9,018 bases of DNA from the NCBI GenBank assembly GCA_024695315.1, contig JAILIJ010000204.1, positions 1-9,018 on the forward strand, in the 5' to 3' direction. The translations under genes and the position numbers were made by a program. Position 1 is the first letter of the stretch; each line of letters begins with the position of its first letter. The notes beneath the pieces are model-generated. The model searched no databases and was not told the origin of the DNA. It saw only the letters and a program-made list of their open reading frames with translations. This stretch comes from Bacteroidaceae bacterium (lineage in GTDB: Bacteria; Bacteroidota; Bacteroidia; Bacteroidales; Bacteroidaceae). This document shows positions 1 through 7,119 of this stretch, piece after piece.

Positions 1-14
1 GGACCGACTTTCTT

Positions 15-596
15 TCACACTTCCTCAACAAGAAGAGTCCTATTGTCAAGTACATCGACGACCTTAATCCTTCTGCCCGTAGCAATCTCTTGTCCACGAG
101 TAACAGCAGGATATTCGAATATTGATCCATTCAGACTAATCTGTACCTTGCCTGCACCCTTTGACTCTGCAGGTATTCTCAAATAGACGTCAGCCTCTCG
201 ACCGATAGCATCAGTAAGATTTATAGCTCCGTTGGATTCAAGGCGCATAAGTTTCTTTCTAAGGAAAATGTACATATAGCCAAATCCACAACCGATAACT
301 ACAGCAACAACATATACAAAAAACTTGATAGAGATTGCATTATAGAAGCTTATTCCGGCCCAGCCAAATCCTACAAAGAAATTAACAAGACTGCGGATTG
401 AGAAAAGACTAAGTCCACCTCCCGTATCCATCGTGTCTCCATCAAAATTGACATCCATATCCATATCAGCCTGATCCATTCCTATAATAGTAAGGACAGC
501 TTGTAAGATAAAAAATACTGAACTTATCAGGGCACAGCCCCAAAAAACTTGTAGATTAGCATCCAAAGCTAAATACCAATTTGTAAATTCGCTCAT
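15..596 (-). CDS. NfeD-like membrane protein with C-terminal OB-fold
   Basis: This 193-residue protein has the layout of short NfeD/YuaF-type proteins. Hydrophobic segments lie at about residues 17-40, 69-85 and 90-112. A soluble C-terminal domain (about 126-193) follows, with the pattern GREADVYLRIP...GKVQISLNG...G..I.VVDV...TLLVEE, typical of the NfeD OB-fold. Between the first and second membrane segments is an Asp-rich stretch (41-57, seven Asp among them), probably outside the cytoplasm. Members of this family usually partner flotillin/SPFH proteins in membrane microdomains. The gene runs toward the window edge and its TGA stop lies only 14 bases from base 1, so a flotillin gene could follow outside, but this cannot be seen. 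The ATG start sits 28 bp from a TAnnTTTG element reading in the same direction. Family assignment is fairly sure; the cellular role is inferred. Confidence 0.82.
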   Translation of the reverse strand: MSEFTNWYLALDANLQVFWGCALISSVFFILQAVLTIIGMDQADMDMDVNFDGDTMDTGGGLSLFSIRSLVNFFVGFGWAGISFYNAISIKFFVYVVAVVIGCGFGYMYIFLRKKLMRLESNGAINLTDAIGREADVYLRIPAESKGAGKVQISLNGSIFEYPAVTRGQEIATGRRIKVVDVLDNRTLLVEEV

Positions 597-624
597 ATTA
601 GATTATGTGTTATGTTTTACAGAA

Positions 625-632
625 CAAATATA
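625..632 (-). promoter_or_regulatory. Putative Bacteroidota -7 element for the nfeD-like gene
   Basis: On the minus strand this reads TATATTTG, a full match to the Bacteroidota -7 consensus TAnnTTTG. It lies 28 bp upstream of the nfeD-like ATG, leaving a short leader. No convincing -33 TTG/TTTG is visible at the usual distance, so the call rests on the -7 box and its position. Confidence 0.5.
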
Positions 633-696
633 CCATCTTAATATGAAATAAAAAATATACAATATCAAAAAAAATACATCATAAATAAAAAAGGCG

Positions 697-704
697 TAAC
701 TTTG
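697..704 (+). promoter_or_regulatory. Putative Bacteroidota -7 element for the radical SAM gene
   Basis: TAACTTTG matches TAnnTTTG exactly and lies 39 bp before ATG 744. Its last three bases form the TTG that a gene finder could take as the start of a longer radical SAM protein. If this is the promoter, transcription begins downstream of that TTG and translation must start at 744. No clear -33 box is visible. Confidence 0.55.
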
Positions 705-743
705 TCCAAAAATTTTACAATTTTATTTGAAAAGTTTATTTTT

Positions 744-1523
744 ATGTCAACAATAATATATCCGTCACCTATATTCGGACCGATACACAGCAGGAGGCTT
801 GGAGTTTCTCTTGGAATCAACCTACTGCCAGCAGAGGGTAAGCTATGTACTTTCGACTGCATATATTGTGAATGTGGATTTAATGCCGACCATCCAGCCC
901 ACAAGAAAATGCCTACTCGCTCACAGGTTAAAGAGGCTCTTGAGGCTAAACTTCAGGACATGCAGAAAAATGGTCCACACCCTGATGTATTTACTTTTGC
1001 TGGAAACGGAGAACCTACTGCTAATCCAGAATTTCCAGAAATAATAGATGATACGATTCAGCTCAGAGATAAGTATTTTCCTGATGCCAAGATTAGCGTA
1101 CTTTCAAATGCCACTCTATGCGGTAGACCAAAGGTACACGATGCGTTGATGAAGGTGGACAATAATATTCTAAAGCTCGATACCGTAAACCCTGACTATA
1201 TATTGGATGTGGATAGACCCACTTCAAAATATAATGTACAGGACATAATTGAGCACATGAAAGCCTTCAACGGACAATGTATCATACAGACCATGTTCAT
1301 GAAAGGAACATCCATGGATGGTAAGGATGTGGACAACACAACGGACGAGTATGTCAAGCCTTGGCTGAATGCTGTAAAATATATAGCTCCAAGACAAGTC
1401 ATGATTTACACCATTGACCGCGAGACTCCTGATCTAGCTCTTCAAAAAGCTTCACATGAGGACCTTGACCGGATAGTAGAACTCATCAAAGCTGAGGGTA
1501 TTTTCGCCACAGCATCATATTAA
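744..1523 (+). CDS. Radical SAM protein, COG0731-type (MoaA/wyosine-synthase-like)
   Basis: From ATG 744 the product has 259 residues. It carries the radical SAM cluster motif CxxxCxxC (C35, C39, C42, within KLCTFDCIYCEC). The preceding block FGPIHSRRLGVSLGINLLP (11-29) is characteristic of COG0731 proteins, and a GNGEPT motif (88-93) fits the SAM-binding strand. An extra cysteine, C44, follows the cluster. Databases often label the family as wyosine tRNA synthetase-like or pyruvate-formate-lyase-activating-like by similarity; the true bacterial substrate is not known to me, so no reaction is claimed. An upstream in-frame TTG at 702 would add 14 residues (SKNFTILFEKF...), but it lies inside a promoter-like element and the extension precedes the conserved block, so 744 is preferred. 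The acyltransferase gene follows 45 bp downstream on the same strand, so the two may be cotranscribed. Confidence 0.85.
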   Translation: MSTIIYPSPIFGPIHSRRLGVSLGINLLPAEGKLCTFDCIYCECGFNADHPAHKKMPTRSQVKEALEAKLQDMQKNGPHPDVFTFAGNGEPTANPEFPEIIDDTIQLRDKYFPDAKISVLSNATLCGRPKVHDALMKVDNNILKLDTVNPDYILDVDRPTSKYNVQDIIEHMKAFNGQCIIQTMFMKGTSMDGKDVDNTTDEYVKPWLNAVKYIAPRQVMIYTIDRETPDLALQKASHEDLDRIVELIKAEGIFATASY

Positions 1524-1568
1524 AAACGAATAAAACGACTTCAAAACATAAGAACATTTTTAAAGATT

Positions 1569-2384
1569 ATGGCAAAATTATTAGATATAGAAAGTGTGGT
1601 AAAAAACAAGTTACCACAATACTACAAAAAGATACCTAAGTTCGTTTTCTCCTTTGCAAAATGGCTTATATGTCAAAAGGAGATGAACTATATCCTTACC
1701 ACACTTGACGGTAAAGAAGGTGTTGAATTTGCAGACGGAGCAACAAAGATTTTGAAGGCAGACTATAAGCTTGTGGGAGAAGAGAACATGCCCGACAAGG
1801 GACGTTTCATCTTCGTATCCAACCATCCGCTTGGTGGATTCGACGGTATATCTTACATAAAAGTCCTTGGTAGCAAATACCCTAAAATTAAACTCATAGT
1901 AAATGATATACTTATGAATATTGAGCCTCTACGCCCTGTGTTCCTGCCCGTTAATACTCTTGGAGCACAGAAAAGGGGCGACATGGAAGCAATAGATAAC
2001 GTTTATCGAGACGAGGAGACTCAAATCATGACTTTCCCCGCTGGCTTCTGTTCAAGATATATTGACGGAAAGATTCAGGACATACCTTGGAAGAAATCTG
2101 TCATTCGACAAGCGATAGACTCAAAAAGAGACATCGTACCTATGTACTTTGACGGCAGAAACTCAACAACATTCTACGCAACTGAGTTTTTACGCAGGAA
2201 ACTGGGTATGAAGTTCAACATCGGTCTCATACTTCTCCCTTGGCAAACAGTAAAGACCGCCAGCAATAAGACTTTTACAATTCATATTGGTAAGCCTATA
2301 CCTTGGCAGACTTTCGATAATTCAAAGACCATTTCAGAATGGACTGAATGGCTACGTCAGCAAAGTTACAACCTCAAAAAATAA
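1569..2384 (+). CDS. PlsC-like lysophospholipid/glycine-lipid type acyltransferase
   Basis: This 271-residue protein belongs to the LPLAT acyltransferase superfamily, in the branch with the signature NHPLGG(F/L)DG. Here N85-H86-P-L-G-G-F-D92-G93 gives an H-x5-D catalytic pair rather than the usual H-x4-D of PlsC. Further conserved blocks are FPAG at 156-159 (in place of FPEGT), W174-K-K, and IVPMYFDGRNS at 189-199. No signal peptide or strong membrane helix is evident; peripheral membrane attachment is likely. In Bacteroides a similar protein, GlsA, O-acylates N-acyl-glycine to make glycine lipids, usually beside the N-acyltransferase GlsB. No GlsB-like gene is adjacent here, so the substrate (glycine/ornithine lipid or lysophosphatidate) stays open. 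It follows the radical SAM gene closely and is closed by a strong hairpin just after the stop. Confidence 0.82.
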   Translation: MAKLLDIESVVKNKLPQYYKKIPKFVFSFAKWLICQKEMNYILTTLDGKEGVEFADGATKILKADYKLVGEENMPDKGRFIFVSNHPLGGFDGISYIKVLGSKYPKIKLIVNDILMNIEPLRPVFLPVNTLGAQKRGDMEAIDNVYRDEETQIMTFPAGFCSRYIDGKIQDIPWKKSVIRQAIDSKRDIVPMYFDGRNSTTFYATEFLRRKLGMKFNIGLILLPWQTVKTASNKTFTIHIGKPIPWQTFDNSKTISEWTEWLRQQSYNLKK

Positions 2385-2388
2385 CCAA

Positions 2389-2435
2389 GTTTCCCTACGT
2401 TTCTCCAAGAAAACTTGGGGAAACATAAGGGAAAC
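2389..2435. terminator. Strong hairpin between convergent transcription units
   Basis: GTTTCTCCAAG (2399-2409) pairs with CTTGGGGAAAC (2414-2424) around an AAAA loop, with one T-G wobble. Below a small internal loop, GTTTCCCT (2389-2396) pairs perfectly with AGGGAAAC (2428-2435). The hairpin begins four bases after the acyltransferase stop. On the plus strand no T tract follows. On the minus strand it is followed by TTATTTTTT, so it looks like an intrinsic terminator for the convergent esterase operon and may also stop or protect the plus transcript. Confidence 0.65.
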
Positions 2436-2460
2436 ATAAATAGTTCATAAGAGGAACTTA

Positions 2461-2492
2461 AATAATATAATAACCAAAATCTTTATATTATT
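2461..2492. repeat. AT-only inverted repeat downstream of the esterase gene
   Basis: AATAATATAA (2461-2470) and TTATATTATT (2483-2492) are perfect reverse complements around a 12-base loop. It lies in the 3' region of the minus-strand operon, between the esterase stop and the stronger hairpin. The stem has no G or C, so it would be weak; it may be accidental in this very AT-rich gap. Confidence 0.35.
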
Positions 2493-2554
2493 GAATAACC
2501 ATACAATTATACAATATTTAAACCACTTAACCTATAATTATAAACTTTTTTCTA

Positions 2555-4438
2555 TCAAAAACATACTTCAAATTGTGGAGCAGGAATACCTGTCGACCCA
2601 AAGATTTCTGGTACCGGATAGTCGTCATAACAGTATCTCAGCACCAAATGGCTCTTATTAGTACCACGTTCGATTGGTATCGGAACCAGTTTATTTGCAT
2701 TTTCGTCGTAAACAGACCATGTTGCCGAAGATTCTTTCACAACCTTAACCTGGCCATCATCAAACACAAGTTTTACCGTTCCATCGTCAAGAATTTTGGC
2801 TGATTTGACACGTGGTCCTTCGGCCACAAGTTCCCTTTCGCCATACGCAAGTTTCCGCATTTGAAGAGCAGCCCTATGTCCGGCCGTATGCTTATCCTGT
2901 GGGTGTATGTCATTCCACTCACCAGTATCTATTATTGATGCCAAGGCCGATTTTGAAATTATCAAAGAAGCCTGTCGTTGGGATTCTCTCATGTCACACC
3001 ACCCACTATGTAATATAGGTTCCGAATGGCGACTCATAAATCCCGGCAGCTGCATGATGACCACAGGAAGTTTGGCTCCAAATTGTTTTCTCCAACTTTT
3101 CACCATAGCCTCAAGATAACTTGCGTAATCCTGTGTTCCCTGATTTGACTCACCCTGATACCACAAGACACCCTTAAACGCGAAATTACGCAATGGAGCA
3201 ATCATAGCATTATATAGTCCGGTTGGGCAATCCACGAAATACGTGTTCGAAGGTTTGGGCGACATTTCCTTTCCAAAAGCCATACTACAGTCTTCAGGAA
3301 TCTTATATACTTGACTTCCAATTTCCAACTGATACATCTTTCCTCGAGTAAAATTCGGCCTACCATTCTGAGACATAAGATGAACCATAATTTCATTATC
3401 TCCCAAACGTAAATACTCTCGTTTTACCTTATATATTCTAGGCGGATACTCGTATGTTGTATTTCCCACGAAATGTCCATTCACAAATATCGAATCAGCA
3501 TCTTTCATAGCTCCCATACGTAAAACGGCATCCCCCAATCGGTCTATATCCACTATAAAGCGAAACCAGTAAGATCCATTACGTCCTTTGCTCCAATCTG
3601 CAAACATATTCGTCTTCAGCCATGAAGAGAAGTCATAGTCTGGATTTCTCCATCTAGTGACCACAGAATCCCCGCTTATCATTTCACGTTCCCATTCATA
3701 GCTTTTTCTCTGTTCTATACGGTTTATGGAATCTGGCCAATCTGTCTGATGATATTTAACTTGAGAAAACTCATCCTCGTATTTATCAAACTGACTTAAC
3801 ACATGCTGTGGCATCCAACTTTCCACTCTTGTACCACCTACAGAAGAATTTATAATACCTATAGGAACACGTTTTTCCTCCTGTAATTCACGTGCCATGA
3901 AATAGCAGATGGCCGACATTTCCATACAATTAGTAGGAGTAACATCATACCACGTACTTCCCCTCATATCCTCATTTGGCTGCACATAGTTATACTGATG
4001 AGAAATCTTTAGATAACGTATTTGAGAATTAGAATAATGCTTAACGTTGTCGGCTACCTTATCCATACACCTTCGAATAGGTAATTCCATATTCGACTGT
4101 CCAGAACACAAAAATACATCACCCACCAAAACATTATGAATCATGACCGCAGAGCCATAGGACTTTTCTGAGACAACCAGATTAGCAGCAAGAGGACAAG
4201 CCTCCATTTTCGGCAATACCACCTTCCATGTGCCATCACCCTTAACCTTTGTCTTCACAGTACGTCCGCGAAATTCCACCACTATCTCGCTTCCAGGTTT
4301 GCCCCATCCCCATACGGGAACCTTAATATTTCTCTGCAAGACCATACCATCGCTAAAGAATGATGGCAGACGCAGAGACTGAGCATTTAGAGACAGGCCG
4401 CCCACAAGAAACAACAACGATATAAATATTCTTTTCAT
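2555..4438 (-). CDS. Secreted SGNH acetyl (xylan) esterase, sialate O-acetylesterase-like
   Basis: This 627-residue protein starts with a type I signal peptide (MKRIFISLLFLVGGLSLNAQ, cleavage near 19-21) and so acts in the periplasm or outside. An N-terminal beta domain (about 22-103) precedes the split SGNH hydrolase. S115 in CSGQSNMELP is the likely nucleophile, NSSVGGTRVESW (198-209) and WYQGESN (426-432) are conserved SASA blocks, and D510/H512 in WNDIHPQDKH supply the rest of the triad. Residues about 270-375 form a beta-sandwich-like insertion (WFRFIVDIDRLGDAVL...IFVNGHFVG...LRLGDNEIMVHL) resembling GH2 sugar-binding domains. This layout matches bimodular xylan acetylesterases (CE20-like) and the XynE-type esterase I recall from Prevotella bryantii. 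Given the GH43, GPH symporter and GH10 neighbours, xylan or xylo-oligosaccharide deacetylation is more likely than sialate deacetylation. It is the last gene of the minus-strand operon, 54 bp after GH43. Confidence 0.88.
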   Translation of the reverse strand: MKRIFISLLFLVGGLSLNAQSLRLPSFFSDGMVLQRNIKVPVWGWGKPGSEIVVEFRGRTVKTKVKGDGTWKVVLPKMEACPLAANLVVSEKSYGSAVMIHNVLVGDVFLCSGQSNMELPIRRCMDKVADNVKHYSNSQIRYLKISHQYNYVQPNEDMRGSTWYDVTPTNCMEMSAICYFMARELQEEKRVPIGIINSSVGGTRVESWMPQHVLSQFDKYEDEFSQVKYHQTDWPDSINRIEQRKSYEWEREMISGDSVVTRWRNPDYDFSSWLKTNMFADWSKGRNGSYWFRFIVDIDRLGDAVLRMGAMKDADSIFVNGHFVGNTTYEYPPRIYKVKREYLRLGDNEIMVHLMSQNGRPNFTRGKMYQLEIGSQVYKIPEDCSMAFGKEMSPKPSNTYFVDCPTGLYNAMIAPLRNFAFKGVLWYQGESNQGTQDYASYLEAMVKSWRKQFGAKLPVVIMQLPGFMSRHSEPILHSGWCDMRESQRQASLIISKSALASIIDTGEWNDIHPQDKHTAGHRAALQMRKLAYGERELVAEGPRVKSAKILDDGTVKLVFDDGQVKVVKESSATWSVYDENANKLVPIPIERGTNKSHLVLRYCYDDYPVPEIFGSTGIPAPQFEVCF

Positions 4439-4492
4439 AGTTTTAAGACTGGGTAATAACTGAACATAAAGTAAAACAAAAGACGAGAGGAC

Positions 4493-5479
4493 TTAATCCA
4501 TGCCTTCTATAGTCTGAATTGTGCCATCCTCATTATAATGAAGTTCACAAACCTTTAAGCTACGTAGCCAAGTACGTCCTCCTGAAGGCACGCTATCATG
4601 ATGGAAAAGATACCACTTTCCCTTAAACTCAACTATACTATGATGAGTAGTCCATCCTACCACAGGTGTAAGGATGACTCCCTGATAAGTAAATGGACCG
4701 TATGGATTATCTCCTATAGCATAACATAGGAAATGCGTGTCACCAGTAGAATAAGAGAAATAGTATTTGCCATTATACTTATGCACCCACGAAGCCTCAA
4801 AGAATCGATGTGGGTCATTTGCCTTGAGCGGTTTACCATCTTTATCAACAACAAGTACAGGACGTGGTTCTTCAGCAAAACCTAACATATCGTCTGCCAG
4901 TCTTGCTACTCGTGAAGGTAACGCAGGTTCTTCGCCTTCTGGCAAGTGAGCATTCTCCAGCGCCTTATTATCCTTATAGCGCTGTAATTGACCGCCCCAT
5001 ATACCTCCAAAATAGAAATAGTTTTCAGCCTTAGGCGTATCATCCTTTAATACCGCCACATCAATAGAATATGACCCACGCATAGGATCTGGCTGCGGAA
5101 TAAATGGTCCTTCAGGCCTATCAGCAATAGCTACTCCAAAACGGAAGATATCGTTTCTGTCCTTCAATGGGAAATACATATAATATTTACCGTCTTTCTC
5201 CTGGACATCACAATCCCATAGTTGTCGTCCTGCCCATGGAATATCCTCAACTTTAAGCACAACACCATGGTCAACAAGCGCCTTTTCGCCACTTATCACG
5301 GCTTCCAAATCATCTGTTGAAAACACGTGGTAGTCTTTCATGTTAAAATGGTCCCCATTATCATTTTCAGGAATACCACTTTCCCAGTCATGACTTGGAT
5401 AAATATACAATCGTCCATTCCATACATGTACAGATGGATCTGCCATGTAATCATTTGGTATCAAATAAGTCTTTTTCAT
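4493..5479 (-). CDS. GH43 glycosidase, probable cytoplasmic beta-xylosidase/arabinofuranosidase
   Basis: This 328-residue single-domain five-bladed beta-propeller enzyme shows the GH43 catalytic trio: D14 in YMADPSVHV as general base, D140 in GSYSIDVAVL as pKa modulator, and E228 in HRFFEASWVHK as general acid. Other family blocks include GPFIPQPDP (124-132) and the late H279/H280 in WTTHHSIVEF. There is no signal peptide (MKKTYLIPNDYMADP...), so it should act in the cytoplasm on imported oligosaccharides. This fits its position between the GPH symporter (58 bp upstream) and the esterase (54 bp downstream). Its small size and lack of a C-terminal lectin-like domain suggest the GH43_1-type group that includes Prevotella XynB. 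Beta-xylosidase is the favoured activity, with alpha-L-arabinofuranosidase as the alternative; sequence alone does not decide. Confidence 0.9.
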   Translation of the reverse strand: MKKTYLIPNDYMADPSVHVWNGRLYIYPSHDWESGIPENDNGDHFNMKDYHVFSTDDLEAVISGEKALVDHGVVLKVEDIPWAGRQLWDCDVQEKDGKYYMYFPLKDRNDIFRFGVAIADRPEGPFIPQPDPMRGSYSIDVAVLKDDTPKAENYFYFGGIWGGQLQRYKDNKALENAHLPEGEEPALPSRVARLADDMLGFAEEPRPVLVVDKDGKPLKANDPHRFFEASWVHKYNGKYYFSYSTGDTHFLCYAIGDNPYGPFTYQGVILTPVVGWTTHHSIVEFKGKWYLFHHDSVPSGGRTWLRSLKVCELHYNEDGTIQTIEGMD

Positions 5480-5522
5480 ATCTATTTATTATTTTTTACT
5501 ACATTAAGAATTGAGTCAACGA

Positions 5523-5530
5523 CAAAAATA
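5523..5530 (-). promoter_or_regulatory. Possible internal -7 element before GH43
   Basis: On the minus strand this reads TATTTTTG, a formal match to TAnnTTTG, inside the 58-bp gap between the symporter stop and the GH43 start. It could give extra transcription of the GH43-esterase part. The gap is AT-rich, no -33 box is apparent, and chance is a real alternative. Confidence 0.25.
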
Positions 5531-5537
5531 TCTAAAC

Positions 5538-6935
5538 TCACATATTTCTACTCTCTATTTCCTTGTTTATCTTGTCAATTACAGAATCTGAAAGTTCGTA
5601 CTTAGAAATAATCCAAATGGCAAGAATTAAGAGGAATGCAGGAATTACGCATACAAGCCAAAGAATACCTTCCTGAGCAAAAGGAGTCTGCTCTATACTA
5701 TTCTCATCGTAAGCCACGTATGCAAGAATTGCTGGAGCGACAACACTACCGATAGTCATTCCGGCCTTAAAGAAAATACCTGTGAGGGCATTTACAATAC
5801 CTGCAATACGACGTCCACTTACGTATTCGCCATACGAAATAACTTCAGGAACAAGTGCCCACATGTAGCCTGTAGCGACGATAACACCAGTACTCTTAAT
5901 AAACTGAGCGATATAGATCAACATCATATTAGGATTTTCCATCTTTGCCACAATATACAGTATTACCATGCCGACGATAGCTACAGAGAGAAAGATGTAA
6001 AACATATTCTTCTTGCCAACAGCTTTCTTTATGGCTGGTACCAAAGGCATGAAGATGAAAGCTGGTATTGAACCTAAGCCCATGAATACTGACAGTTGTT
6101 CTGGAGTACCACGTAGATTACTATTCACGAAATATGCTCCTGCAGCATTTCCTATCGACATCATGGCAAATGCTGTAATGAAGAAAAAGGCTATCACGCG
6201 TAATGGCTTATTACGTCCAAACTCCTTCCAGAGGTCACTTACCTTTACATCTTCGCTATCCTTAGCATCCATGACAACACGCTCCTTACACTGGGAGAAG
6301 CAAAAGAAAAGAAGCAAAAGACCGACCACACCATATATAGACATAGTGATGAACCAGGCCTTTGAATCCTTTGGCAGACCTCCTTGCTCACCATCTGCAA
6401 AGAAGGTTATGAGCAAAGGCAAACCAGATCCTACGGCAAGACCGCCACAATTTGCCATAAACATACGAACAGAAGTCAAAATTGTAATCTCGTCCGTATC
6501 GCGAGTAAGAGAAGAATTTAGAGCACCATAAGGTACATTTATAAAAGTATAGAGCAACGTCATGGCTATATATGTCACGTAAGCATACAAAAGTGACGGA
6601 GCAAAACCATCATAAAAACATAATATGGCAAAACCCGAAAGCGGAATACCTACATACACGAGATATGACCTATATTTACCCAAACGCGGATTACTCTTAT
6701 CAATCAAAGCACCAACAATAGGGTCCCACAATACATTTGCCACATTTCCTACAAGAAACATTACGGACACATCGACTTTATCAAGGCCATATATATCAGT
6801 ATAGAAAAATAGCAAATACATGCAAGTAACTTGAAAGATCAGATTCTGGGCCAAGTCACCAGAACCAAAACCTATACGCTGAATCCAGCTTAGTTTGTAG
6901 AAGCCCTTAGCTTCCTGATTTGTGTTTTCATTCAT
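5538..6935 (-). CDS. GPH-family sugar:cation symporter (xylo-oligosaccharide/xyloside importer)
   Basis: This 465-residue polytopic inner-membrane protein has about 12 hydrophobic helices and the hallmarks of the glycoside-pentoside-hexuronide:cation symporter family (MelB-like MFS). These are an N-terminal RIGFGSGDLAQNLIF block (20-34), WDPIVGALIDKSNPRLGKYR (70-89) after helix 2, VPYGALNSSLTRD (134-146), and the late MWALVPEVISYGEYVSGRR motif (358-376). A hydrophilic central loop (about 216-245) separates the two halves. Neighbouring GH43, esterase and GH10 genes point to import of xylose-containing oligosaccharides, as proposed for XynD of Prevotella bryantii; the exact substrate and coupling ion are inferred. 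It is the first gene of the minus-strand operon, with a TATCTTTG element 28 bp upstream of its ATG and a shared control region with divergent GH10. Confidence 0.9.
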   Translation of the reverse strand: MNENTNQEAKGFYKLSWIQRIGFGSGDLAQNLIFQVTCMYLLFFYTDIYGLDKVDVSVMFLVGNVANVLWDPIVGALIDKSNPRLGKYRSYLVYVGIPLSGFAILCFYDGFAPSLLYAYVTYIAMTLLYTFINVPYGALNSSLTRDTDEITILTSVRMFMANCGGLAVGSGLPLLITFFADGEQGGLPKDSKAWFITMSIYGVVGLLLLFFCFSQCKERVVMDAKDSEDVKVSDLWKEFGRNKPLRVIAFFFITAFAMMSIGNAAGAYFVNSNLRGTPEQLSVFMGLGSIPAFIFMPLVPAIKKAVGKKNMFYIFLSVAIVGMVILYIVAKMENPNMMLIYIAQFIKSTGVIVATGYMWALVPEVISYGEYVSGRRIAGIVNALTGIFFKAGMTIGSVVAPAILAYVAYDENSIEQTPFAQEGILWLVCVIPAFLLILAIWIISKYELSDSVIDKINKEIESRNM

Positions 6936-6963
6936 TTTTCACGATAATTTTTTATTTTCTGCA

Positions 6964-6971
6964 CAAAGATA
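6964..6971 (-). promoter_or_regulatory. Putative -7 element of the symporter-GH43-esterase operon
   Basis: On the minus strand this reads TATCTTTG, a full TAnnTTTG match 28 bp upstream of the symporter ATG. The usual -33 TTG is missing at the expected spacing. Instead the box ATGAAACAAAAG ends exactly 26 bp upstream of it, suggesting an activator-dependent promoter. Confidence 0.6.
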
Positions 6972-6997
6972 GACTTTTACTCATCAATATTCTTTGC

Positions 6998-7093
6998 CTT
7001 TTGTTTCATATCCTTGCATTTTTGTAACATCGAACGTAAAAAGTCTGATTTTCGGACACTTTGAAATATTACAAAAAACAAATGAAACAAAAG
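6998..7093. promoter_or_regulatory. Symmetric operator-like region between divergent xylan promoters
   Basis: CTTTTGTTTCAT (6998-7009) and ATGAAACAAAAG (7082-7093) are perfect 12-bp inverted copies. Nested inside are TTTTTGTAA (7019-7027) and TTACAAAAA (7069-7077), again perfect inverted copies, and a small central hairpin GTCTGA-TTT-TCGGAC (7043-7057, one wobble). Each ATGAAACAAAAG copy lies 26 bp upstream of the -7-like element of the gene it faces. This is the pattern of paired binding sites for one regulator acting on both divergent units. Hybrid two-component (HTCS, XynR-like) or AraC-type activators are candidates by analogy; none is encoded in the window. Confidence 0.6.
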
Positions 7094-7119
7094 AAAAAAG
7101 ATTTTAATGATTTTGTCGC

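Noticed and set aside
1..14. Start of a flotillin gene after nfeD
   Set aside because: The 14 bases before the window edge contain no start codon that can be tied to a gene; the neighbour is only guessed from family habit.
5327..5605. 92-codon plus-strand frame across the GH43/symporter junction
   Set aside because: It covers the ends of two well-supported minus-strand genes and has no domain or start signal.
6013..6531. 172-codon open frame on the plus strand inside the symporter gene
   Set aside because: It is fully antisense to a clear GPH symporter, its translation shows no recognisable domain, and no promoter-like signal precedes it.
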